From an uncultured Saprospirales bacterium (lineage in GTDB: Bacteria > Bacteroidota > Bacteroidia > Chitinophagales > Saprospiraceae): a stretch of DNA of 8,331 nt. The number at the start of each line of letters is the position of its first letter. The first letter of the stretch is position 1. The notes below the pieces were generated by a model. That model was not told the origin of the DNA, searched no databases, and worked only from the letters and a program-made list of their open reading frames with translations. The stretch spans positions 1 to 8,331 of the forward strand of contig CALAZP010000200.1 of assembly GCA_937926355.1 (NCBI GenBank), given 5' to 3'. Shown here one piece after another: positions 1-6,366 of the stretch. The position numbers and the translations under genes were made by a program.

Positions 1-42
1 GCATGCAAGAGGTCGTCGGTTCGACTCCGACTATCTCCACCA
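1..42 (+). tRNA. tRNA-Ala, 3' half only (anticodon NGC), cut by the window edge
   Basis: The T arm is complete: stem GTCGG, loop TTCGACT, stem CCGAC (15-31). It is followed by acceptor strand TATCTCC, discriminator A and an encoded CCA ending at 42. Upstream are the variable loop AGGTC (10-14) and the 3' anticodon-stem strand GCAAG (5-9). Counting back puts the last two anticodon bases at 1-2 (GC), so the anticodon is NGC, which reads alanine codons. U at position 70 fits the G3:U70 alanine identity pair, although base 3 is outside the window. The first anticodon base is also missing, so TGC and GGC cannot be separated. No 23S rRNA follows, so this is not the usual rRNA-spacer copy. Confidence 0.93.
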
Positions 43-80
43 AAAAGGGGTTTTCAAATAAGGGAATCCCTTTTTTAATT
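43..80 (+). terminator. Probable intrinsic terminator after tRNA-Ala
   Basis: AAAAGGG starting at 43 can pair with CCCTTTT starting at 68. Alternatively, a tighter inner hairpin AAGGG-AAT-CCCTT forms around 60-72. Either is followed by a run of six T (71-76). Position directly after the tRNA 3' end supports transcription termination. The exact fold is uncertain. Confidence 0.55.
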
Positions 81-277
81 GTCCCCCACTTCCCCCACAA
101 CTAATTAGTTTGATAAGCCAACTAGATTTGATAAAAATGTTATTAATAACGATGCCAAAACCTTTAGTATGAAAGTATAGACAGAATCAAGCTTCAAAAC
201 AAAGTAGATTTTCAAGAATTTATGAATCCTGCTAAGACTGTCTCCTAAAGAATAAGTTCTGGTAGTAGGAATCAAAA
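81..277. other. AT-rich intergenic DNA with two 12-bp palindromes
   Basis: No credible gene was found here. Visible structure: TCCCCCAC occurs twice (82-89 and 91-98). Two perfect 12-bp palindromes, AACTAATTAGTT (99-110) and GTTATTAATAAC (139-150), have centres exactly 40 bp apart. TTTGATAA is repeated at 109-116 and 127-134. The stretch lies downstream of both the tRNA and the leftward small membrane gene, so it is not an obvious promoter for either. Confidence 0.4.
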
Positions 278-511
278 TTATTTCAACTTCTCTATTACAG
301 CTTGTCCCAGTAATGAAAAACCTGTATTAACCGTGACCAATGCAGCCGTTCCCATCCAAAACCAATGTTCTGCATTTTCATACTTCATTATAATAGCTTC
401 TCCCAATAAAGAAAGTCCTAAACCAATTAGCAGCAAACTAGCCACAGAAAGGAATAACCATTTTTTATTCATATCAATCATTTTTTTAAAAGCTAACCAA
501 AAAGGTTCCAT
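278..511 (-). CDS. Small two-helix membrane protein, function unknown
   Basis: This is a 77-residue protein with two clear hydrophobic segments, about residues 18-42 and 52-73. A short polar turn (KYENAEHW) separates them, and both ends are basic. A motif recurs at the end of each helix, GLSLLGEAI (32-40) and GFSLLGQAV (64-72), which suggests an internal duplication and close helix packing through the glycines. The longest ATG start is used. Met14 (MNKKWLF) is a reasonable alternative, because it would begin just before the first helix with a lysine pair; no ribosome binding site decides between them. I do not recognise a named family. It resembles the short uncharacterised inner-membrane proteins common in Bacteroidota. 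The helical pattern and codon structure make it more likely real than the ORF antisense to it. Confidence 0.72.
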   Translation of the reverse strand: MEPFWLAFKKMIDMNKKWLFLSVASLLLIGLGLSLLGEAIIMKYENAEHWFWMGTAALVTVNTGFSLLGQAVIEKLK

Positions 512-668
512 TACTTATTTAGAATAAAACCTCACCATATTATCAAAGGATAAATCTACTTAGCAAATCCTAAAATTATCTATTTTTATATGGACACATT
601 AAAGAACCAACAAGGTTGAATTTCGAAAACCCTTAGCTCAAACTTTCTACTTATAATAATCCCCATAA

Positions 669-1029
669 ATGAAAAATTACAAGGACGTAGAGGCATATCT
701 ATTAGACCAGTCAGAATCCATTATTCCTTTGTTGATAACCATAAGAGAACTCATACAATCCGAAGCTCCCGAGGCCATAGAAAAAATATCATATGGCATG
801 CCAGCTTATCATTACCGAGGAAAGCCTCTCATTTATTTTGCCGCTCAAAAAAAAACACCTAGGCATCTACGCTACGCCGAATGCTCATAACTACTTCGAA
901 GAACAACTGCAACCCTATAAAAGAGGCAAAGGATCTGTCCAATTTCCCTACAATCGAGCAATTCCCTTCAAAATCATAAGGGAAATGATTCAGTTTAATC
1001 TAAATGCTATAGATCAATTAACCCAATAA
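669..1029 (+). pseudogene. DUF1801 / YdhG-like protein, frameshifted in a poly-A run
   Basis: Two overlapping reading frames join into one normal DUF1801 (YdhG-like, PF08818-type) protein of about 119 residues. The first frame starts at ATG 669 and stops near 890. It carries the N-terminal half with the typical EAIEKISYGMPAY and the strand PLIYFAAQKK. The second frame continues from the same place with HLGIYATPNAHNYFEEQL, then KGSVQFP and the C-terminal helix, ending at 1029. The break is at a run of nine A (847-855) in the codons for QKK; eight A would restore the frame. The family is small, cytoplasmic and poorly understood; YdhG is annotated as an iron chaperone. The other residues look conserved, which argues for a recent lesion, a sequencing error or slippage rather than an old pseudogene. 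The 3' end overlaps the convergent channel gene by 12 bases. Confidence 0.85.
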
Positions 1030-2028
1030 ATAGGTTCTTAAGGCCTCTAATTGTTGTTTATTCCCTAAAATAATAAAACTACTCCCAGGGGATAGTTTGA
1101 CGTCTGGCTTGGGATTGACGTGGTAAGCACCCTTGGCATCTTTGTATCCGATGATATTCGCTCCAGTAACCTGCCTGATCGTTAAGTCTCTAATGGATAC
1201 ATCCTTGCATTTTAATGGAGCAGATTCATAAGCAATTTCTTCAAAACCAACATCTCCTACCTGTTTGTTGGTAATAAAACTAAAAAATTCCACTGCATCT
1301 GGTTTAGTAACTAATGTCGCCATATAAAAACCACCAATTTGATCGGGCATAATGACATGATCAGCACCAGCAAGTACAATTTTCTCTCTGGATTTTGGAT
1401 GGATGGCTCTGGAAATGATATTAATACTAGGGTTTAGCTGACGCGCTGTTAGAACGGTAAATACATTTTCTGCATCATCTGGTAATGCTGAAATCAATGC
1501 TCTAGCTTGCTTAATATTTGCAGCAATTAAAGCCTCGTCATGAGTGGCATCACCTTCGATAAACAGAATATGTTGGTCATCATTTTTGATGTTTTCTATA
1601 GTCAAAGGATCCTGGTCAATAATTAAATATTCTATTCCATGGTTTTTAAAGTGGGCTGAAACCTCTTTTCCATACCTCCCGTACCCGCAAATAATAACAT
1701 GGTTTTTCAACTGCTTGATTTGTTTCTCAATGGATTTGCTATACATCTTTTTAAAAATTTCACCTTGTATGACATGATAGGAAAAAACGGCCAATATATA
1801 AGCGATCAACCCCCCATTTAATAAAATGTAAATTGCAGAGAAGATTTTACCCATTTCTGAAAGAGGCTGTACTTCGGTATATCCCACGGTCGAAATGGTT
1901 ATGACAACCATATACAAGGCATCTACAAAAGAATAACCTTCAATTATAGTAAATCCCAATACTCCTACCACCAAGTCACCTATTAGGAGGATGCCGGCTG
2001 TCCGCAGGTTAAATAAATTTCTATTCAT
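1018..2028 (-). CDS. Potassium channel family protein: two-helix pore plus RCK (TrkA-N/TrkA-C)
   Basis: This 336-residue inner-membrane protein has the MthK/Kch layout. A first helix lies at about residues 11-29, then a pore loop with filter TVGYTE (47-52), and a second helix at about 62-84. A charged linker (88-108) leads to a Rossmann-type RCK domain that starts VIICGYGRYG (111-120), with acidic D138 at the end of the second strand, as expected for nucleotide binding. A TrkA-C-like domain occupies about 260-336 and ends in the strand SSFIILG. The length fits a complete two-TM RCK channel, presumably a tetramer gated by a nucleotide or cation. The filter is unusual: Thr replaces the second Gly of the common TVGYGD. 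The ATG at 2028 begins a short basic N-terminus right before helix 1, so the start is credible. It is transcribed divergently from the sulfatase, with 74 bases between. Confidence 0.92.
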   Translation of the reverse strand: MNRNLFNLRTAGILLIGDLVVGVLGFTIIEGYSFVDALYMVVITISTVGYTEVQPLSEMGKIFSAIYILLNGGLIAYILAVFSYHVIQGEIFKKMYSKSIEKQIKQLKNHVIICGYGRYGKEVSAHFKNHGIEYLIIDQDPLTIENIKNDDQHILFIEGDATHDEALIAANIKQARALISALPDDAENVFTVLTARQLNPSINIISRAIHPKSREKIVLAGADHVIMPDQIGGFYMATLVTKPDAVEFFSFITNKQVGDVGFEEIAYESAPLKCKDVSIRDLTIRQVTGANIIGYKDAKGAYHVNPKPDVKLSPGSSFIILGNKQQLEALRTYLLG

Positions 2029-2078
2029 AAGTACATCTTAGCCATTTCAAATTTAAAGATTGAATAGCAGAAACTTTA

Positions 2079-2086
2079 TATTGTTG
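2079..2086 (+). promoter_or_regulatory. Weak candidate Bacteroidota -7 box before the sulfatase gene
   Basis: TATTGTTG matches the Bacteroidota -7 consensus TAnnTTTG at all but one position and lies 16 bases before the ATG at 2103. A TTG at 2060-2062 could serve as the upstream element, although the spacing is a little short. The 74-base gap between the divergent channel and sulfatase genes must hold both promoters. This is a pattern match only. Confidence 0.25.
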
Positions 2087-2102
2087 ATACTAAATCTAGT
2101 TT

Positions 2103-3449
2103 ATGAAATCCTACTACTTGGCGATACTACTTATTACCTTTCTTTCCAATTGCACCAAAAGTGCGCCAAAGCCCCCTAATGTCATACTGATTATGGCAGA
2201 TGATATGGGAAAAGAAGCTTTATCTATTTATGGAAATATCATTAACTCCACGCCCCACTTAGAACAAATGGCCTCCAGGGGAATTACTTTTAATCATGCT
2301 ATATCGCAACCCCTTTGCACCCCCTCTAGAGTCAAAATTATGACTGGGAAAAGCAACTACAGGAATTATGAATATTTTGGTTACTTGAATTCCAATCAAA
2401 AAACTTTTGGAAATTTATTTAAGGAAAGGGGGTATCAAACTTGTATTGCGGGTAAGTGGCAATTGAATGGATTAGCTTATCCAGATCAAATAACCGATTG
2501 GCAACTCTCTGAAAGGGTTAATAATTTTGGTTTTGATCAATACTGTCTTTGGCAACTTACGCAACCTCGGTCTAAAGGGGAGCGATATGCGGATCCTCTT
2601 ATTGAAGCGGATGGACAGGTGGTTCGACCAGGAAAAGATACCTATGGCCCAGATTTGTTTTCTAATTATATCTTGGATTTCATATCCAAAAATCAGAATC
2701 GTCCTTTTTTTGTTTACTATCCCATGGTTTTGGTTCACGACCCGTTTGTACCCACCCCAACTTCAGAAAGTTGGGCGGATACGACCCTTCGCTACCGAAA
2801 TGATCCATGTTATTTTGAAGAAATGGTAGCATACACAGACCATATTGTGGGTAAGATTCGCAACCATATTGACCGTCTCAATCTGGCTGAAGAAACGCTA
2901 GTTATTTTTACCGCCGATAATGGGTCCCACCCCTCTATTTACTCCCTTACGGGAAATGGAGTCATTAAGGGGGCTAAAGGAAATACCATAGGAGCAGGAG
3001 TCCAAGTACCTTTATTAGTGGAATGGGAAGGTCACCTAAAACCATCGACTATTTACAATGGATTGATTTCTTTTGCTGACTTCTATGCTACTTTTGCTGA
3101 TCTATTGGGTGTGGAAATTAACGAAGAAATAGATGGTGAAAGTTTTCTAAGTGTCCTATTGAATCCTAAAAGCCATAAGGAAAGATCTTCGCTGTTCATG
3201 CACTATGATCCCCGTTGGGGAAAGAATGTAAATCGATTCCGCAATCAATTTGCCCAAACCACAAAGTATAAATTGTATCGAAATGGTTTGTTTTATGATT
3301 TAGCAAAAGACCCCTTAGAAATGTACCCTCTTTCAACAGATTCCCTCAACTCGAATGAAATGAGCGCATACGGCAAACTCCAACAAGTGCTTAAGGATGG
3401 AATGAATCATGCCCAACAAAGTGAATATCCCTTGGAGCCCTTAGAATAA
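2103..3449 (+). CDS. S1-type (formylglycine-dependent) sulfatase, lipoprotein
   Basis: This 448-residue arylsulfatase-superfamily enzyme hydrolyses sulfate esters, probably on carbohydrate. A short hydrophobic leader ends in lipobox-like LSNC (Cys17), so it is likely a membrane-anchored lipoprotein acting outside the cytoplasm. Active-site features are in order: metal-binding D33-D34 in IMADDMG; the formylglycine site CTPSR with Cys72; K118 in AGKWQLNG; H212 in YYPMVLVHDPF; D272-N273 in TADNG; and K292 in KGAKGNT. The usual His of GKWH is Gln120, which may mark a subfamily; the companion segments FDQYCLWQLT (144-153) and RYADP (161-165) also look subfamily-specific. The maturation motif CxPSR needs an anaerobic-type or aerobic sulfatase-maturing enzyme encoded elsewhere. 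The gene converges on the propeller-GH105 gene with 2 bases between the stops, which suggests a shared substrate. The exact sulfated substrate cannot be read from the sequence. Confidence 0.95.
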   Translation: MKSYYLAILLITFLSNCTKSAPKPPNVILIMADDMGKEALSIYGNIINSTPHLEQMASRGITFNHAISQPLCTPSRVKIMTGKSNYRNYEYFGYLNSNQKTFGNLFKERGYQTCIAGKWQLNGLAYPDQITDWQLSERVNNFGFDQYCLWQLTQPRSKGERYADPLIEADGQVVRPGKDTYGPDLFSNYILDFISKNQNRPFFVYYPMVLVHDPFVPTPTSESWADTTLRYRNDPCYFEEMVAYTDHIVGKIRNHIDRLNLAEETLVIFTADNGSHPSIYSLTGNGVIKGAKGNTIGAGVQVPLLVEWEGHLKPSTIYNGLISFADFYATFADLLGVEINEEIDGESFLSVLLNPKSHKERSSLFMHYDPRWGKNVNRFRNQFAQTTKYKLYRNGLFYDLAKDPLEMYPLSTDSLNSNEMSAYGKLQQVLKDGMNHAQQSEYPLEPLE

Positions 3450-3451
3450 AA

Positions 3452-5806
3452 TTAATCTTCCGTTAATTGAAGCATTTCAGAACCAGCTAAAAGAAATGCG
3501 CCTACTCCGTAAACTTCTGTCATATCTGCAGTGACTTCTTTAGGTTTTTCCCCTATGGGCTGAATCCACCCTAACTTGCCATCCGCAAAAACAAAACTGA
3601 CCAATTGCTCCCAACATTTTATTACTGCTGGTAAGTATTTTTCTCGATCTAATAATCCTGCATTGATTCCGTAGGCAAGGGCATAGCAGAAAAAACCACT
3701 GGCACTCGCTTCAGGATTAGGGTAACTTTCTGGGTCCAATAAACTGGCATGCCAATACCCTTCTTCTCCTTGGATAGATGCTACTTTTTCGGCCATTTCG
3801 ATAAACAATCTTTCATAAAATGGACGATATGTAGTGTCCTCAGCAGGTAGCTCATTTAGAATACGCACCAAACCTCCCATGACCCAACCATTACCTCTTC
3901 CCCAGAATATTTTCTCACCATTGGCTTCTAATCCTTTTTCAGGAAAATAACGATGATCCCTATAAAATAAATGTGCTTCGGAATCATATAGAAAATCATA
4001 AGTAGCTTTGAATTCACGGTCCATAAACGCTAAAAATCGATTTTCCCCCGTGATATTGGCCATTTTAGCATAAACTGGTGGAGCCATGAATAAGGCGTCA
4101 CACCAAGACCACCGCTCTAGTGATTGAGGATTGGAGTAATCTATCCATAAATCTCCATTGGAAGGATGGTCTATTACATAATTTAACCTAGATAGAGTAG
4201 GGCCCAAAATGCGATAACTGTCTGATCGATTTTGATATTTTTGATACATTTCCAAATACATTTGGGCTACTACTAGGTCATCTGCATGGTACATTTTTTT
4301 ATGGGGTTGCCACCCATAACGACGACCTATTTGTTGGAGAAATTCCAAAGCAGCAGCACCGTCATCAATTTTAGCCCATTCCATCATTCCGGCGTATAGG
4401 GCTCCATTGGTCCAATCCAATGGATGATGGGGAACCAAATTAAAATGATTTATCTGCCATTGTGCCACTGCCTTCATGACCTCTTTAATATTTTGGGTTG
4501 TAATGGCCGAATCAAATCGATCAGCTAATTGATTGTTTTTTATTGCCGTTTTATATGCTGTGTAATGGCTGTAGTGATCAATGGATAGCCATAAAACCCG
4601 GTTTGAAAAGTGAGATGGTAAATTTCTTATTACAAAAGGTCGGACATTATCGTGCAAAGAATGGGACGTAAGAGGTTGATAAGTGAAGCTTTTTCCTTGA
4701 TCTTGAGCTGTCCAATGTTGAATTTCAAATCGATTATTGATGGGTTTGGATAAATATATTTGAGAAGGATCTGTAGGATCTAATGCTATCCCTCCTGAGT
4801 AATGGGGCTCTGGATTCCTTTCCTCCTTTAGACGTTCCAATCTTGGGAAAGCGCTGCCGGCAGGGGTTAGTCTCTTTTGATTCCATTGGGTACCATTCCA
4901 GCTGGCATAATGGTAAAAATGCTGGGTTTCTTCTGGTAAAGTGGTAAATACTAAAGTGGGATTATGGTCTTCATTTATAGCTAAGTCCCATATCCAAGCT
5001 CTCGCATTTTGAGCCACTCCATCGTACACTTTAGTTACAGTGGATTGATTGATGGGTAATGTTTCCATAGTACCATAGCTTTTGCCGGAGGCGTCACTAA
5101 ATTCACCATTTTCATAGCGGAGGTAATAAATGGAATTGTGATTTTCATCCCTAGGATGTCCGTCAGTGAAAGCAAAGTGAATGGTTGAATAGCCATCAGA
5201 GGCCACTTTCAAATAAGGTCGGTTAACCGATGACTCTGATACTCCGGTAACCAATTGTTGTGGAACTGACCAGGAAACCCCCAAATCCTCAGAGGTAATA
5301 AAGGTGGGTTTGCTGTCATGCCCGCCTCTGAAGAATACATATATTTTATTGTTTTCTTCACTCAGCATGACGGGATTGGTGTAACACAAACCCTCCCCCA
5401 ATTCCAAGGAATCCAAAGGTTCAAAAGAGTTTATGCTCGCTGGTTGGATGGAAGTAGTATAGTAAAAAGTACCATTATGCCGGGTAAAGAAAACCATTAT
5501 TCGGTCGTCGGGTAAAATCAGTAGGGAGGGATTGACATGATCGTCAATTTGAAGGTATTCTACAATAGTATGAGTGTTAATTTCACCATTAATGCAGTTT
5601 TGGGCAGCGACTGCTACTTTTCCCTGGGAGGTGACATAACCCCATATAATTTGTGCTGTAGTTCCTTCGTGGTAAATGGCTCTAGGGTCGGTAAACCAGC
5701 ACCAAGAACCATCTTCAGTTATTGTTTTGTAATCTTCGGTTCGTTGTGAAAATGCTACCCAAGAATTAAAAATCGAGAAACAAATTAATGCAATAGGTAA
5801 TCTCAT
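3452..5806 (-). CDS. Secreted fusion of BNR_4-like propeller and GH105 unsaturated uronyl hydrolase
   Basis: This is a 784-residue exported protein in two parts. A signal peptide (about 1-20, ending AFS|Q) precedes a BNR_4-type beta-propeller of about 25-425 residues. Its marks are GSWCWFTDPRAIYH (33-46), DDH at 88-90, TRHNG at 108-112, CYTNP at 141-145, VNRPYLK (194-200) and FAFTDGHP (211-218). The pair H90 and H110, 20 residues apart, resembles the active-site histidines of propeller ulvan lyases (PL24/PL25) and related GH145 enzymes. Residues about 435-784 form a full GH105 (YteR-like) alpha/alpha barrel: HADD (507-510), WCDALFMAPP (568-577; D570 is the likely catalytic acid) and WGRGNGW (635-641). 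GH105 removes unsaturated uronate from lyase products of rhamnogalacturonan or ulvan. The propeller's catalytic role is inference; it could instead bind sugar. The HxlR gene ends 2 bases before this ATG, so the two are probably co-transcribed. Confidence 0.92.
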   Translation of the reverse strand: MRLPIALICFSIFNSWVAFSQRTEDYKTITEDGSWCWFTDPRAIYHEGTTAQIIWGYVTSQGKVAVAAQNCINGEINTHTIVEYLQIDDHVNPSLLILPDDRIMVFFTRHNGTFYYTTSIQPASINSFEPLDSLELGEGLCYTNPVMLSEENNKIYVFFRGGHDSKPTFITSEDLGVSWSVPQQLVTGVSESSVNRPYLKVASDGYSTIHFAFTDGHPRDENHNSIYYLRYENGEFSDASGKSYGTMETLPINQSTVTKVYDGVAQNARAWIWDLAINEDHNPTLVFTTLPEETQHFYHYASWNGTQWNQKRLTPAGSAFPRLERLKEERNPEPHYSGGIALDPTDPSQIYLSKPINNRFEIQHWTAQDQGKSFTYQPLTSHSLHDNVRPFVIRNLPSHFSNRVLWLSIDHYSHYTAYKTAIKNNQLADRFDSAITTQNIKEVMKAVAQWQINHFNLVPHHPLDWTNGALYAGMMEWAKIDDGAAALEFLQQIGRRYGWQPHKKMYHADDLVVAQMYLEMYQKYQNRSDSYRILGPTLSRLNYVIDHPSNGDLWIDYSNPQSLERWSWCDALFMAPPVYAKMANITGENRFLAFMDREFKATYDFLYDSEAHLFYRDHRYFPEKGLEANGEKIFWGRGNGWVMGGLVRILNELPAEDTTYRPFYERLFIEMAEKVASIQGEEGYWHASLLDPESYPNPEASASGFFCYALAYGINAGLLDREKYLPAVIKCWEQLVSFVFADGKLGWIQPIGEKPKEVTADMTEVYGVGAFLLAGSEMLQLTED

Positions 5807-5808
5807 AC

Positions 5809-6243
5809 TTAATATGCAGACATAAGTTTCTTGTAGTTTTCTAAAGCTACTTCTTTGAATTGTTCCTTGTCTTCATCAATCAATTCAATACCAAGTTGTT
5901 CATTGGTAAGCATAATAGGATTTTCCTTTCTCAAATGATTATTGCTCCAGATATTTATTTCAACTATTAATGGCAGTAGGTCTAATCCTTTTTGAGTAAG
6001 AGAGTAAATTTTTATTTTCTTCTGTTCAGGCAGTCTTTTAAAGGTAATTATTTCATTCTCTAGTAGGAACTTTAGCCTTGTAGAAAGAATGTTGGAAGCT
6101 ATATTTTCGCTGGAGTCGAGAAATTCTTTGAATGTTTTTTTCTTTTGGAAAAACATTTGTTTGATGATCACTAAATTCCATCTATCCCCTATAATGTCTA
6201 AACCTGTGGTTATGGGACAATCACATCGATACTCTACTTTCAT
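5809..6243 (-). CDS. HxlR-family (DUF24) winged-helix transcriptional regulator
   Basis: This 144-residue DNA-binding protein opens with a hallmark HxlR segment, CPITTGLDIIGDRWNLVIIK (9-28). The recognition-helix region follows (about 37-62, including SNILSTRLKFL), then a wing (about 63-80) and the closing YSLTQKGLDLLPLI (80-93). The C-terminal tail (about 95-144) is a helical dimerisation region. HxlR proteins usually bind as dimers and often respond to reactive aldehydes, quinones or redox stress; Cys7 and Cys9 just before the fold could be sensing residues, but that is inference. The stop lies 2 bases before the start of the propeller-GH105 gene, so both genes likely share one message. This is an unusual partner, since carbohydrate loci in Bacteroidota normally use SusR, AraC-type or hybrid two-component regulators. 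A tandem repeat upstream (6275-6296) may be its own operator. Confidence 0.93.
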   Translation of the reverse strand: MKVEYRCDCPITTGLDIIGDRWNLVIIKQMFFQKKKTFKEFLDSSENIASNILSTRLKFLLENEIITFKRLPEQKKIKIYSLTQKGLDLLPLIVEINIWSNNHLRKENPIMLTNEQLGIELIDEDKEQFKEVALENYKKLMSAY

Positions 6244-6274
6244 TTGAATAAATTTATTTACTTAATGTAAAATT

Positions 6275-6296
6275 TAGATTAAAAATAGATTAAAAA
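6275..6296 (-). repeat. Two tandem copies of an 11-bp unit upstream of the hxlR-like gene
   Basis: On the plus strand TAGATTAAAAA occurs at 6275-6285 and again at 6286-6296 with no mismatch. The repeat lies 32-53 bases before the regulator's ATG on the minus strand, where promoter elements would be expected. A period of 11 bases is near one helical turn, so two bound subunits would face the same side. It could equally be chance in AT-rich DNA. Confidence 0.45.
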
Positions 6297-6339
6297 TCAA
6301 TAATGGACTAAGATTTTAACATTTAGATAAACAAAGATA

Positions 6340-6363
6340 TTTGCTTAGGAATGAACAAGCAAA
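6340..6363. terminator. Weak hairpin just past the alpha/beta-hydrolase stop
   Basis: TTTGCTT (6340-6346) pairs with AAGCAAA (6357-6363) across a 10-base loop, 3 bases beyond the end of the leftward hydrolase gene. Read leftward, the stem is AT-rich and has no clean T run after it, so it is at best a weak terminator. If it fails, transcription would run on into the HxlR-GH105 unit. Confidence 0.3.
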
Positions 6364-6366
6364 AAA

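Noticed and set aside
1..277. tRNA 3' end as the attachment site of an integrated element
   Set aside because: No integrase gene was recognised, and no second copy of the tRNA 3' end was seen elsewhere in the window.
333..527. Plus-strand ORF across the small membrane gene
   Set aside because: It is antisense to a gene with clear helices, has low-complexity polar content and no recognisable features.
847..855. Programmed -1 ribosomal frameshift in the DUF1801 gene
   Set aside because: Joining the halves needs a +1 shift (loss of one A), not -1, and the first frame runs on to a stop well past the site. Slippage by RNA polymerase remains possible, but a classical -1 signal does not fit.
1018..1029. 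Overlap of the DUF1801 and channel genes as a regulatory device
   Set aside because: A 12-base convergent overlap of 3' ends is common in compact genomes and needs no special explanation.
2472..2829. Overlapping ORFs on both strands inside the sulfatase gene
   Set aside because: They lie entirely within a well-supported sulfatase and lack any family motif; they are shadows of its codon use.
5318..5749. Two short plus-strand ORFs antisense to the propeller domain
   Set aside because: The opposite strand codes for conserved propeller motifs across the whole stretch; these ORFs have no credible product.
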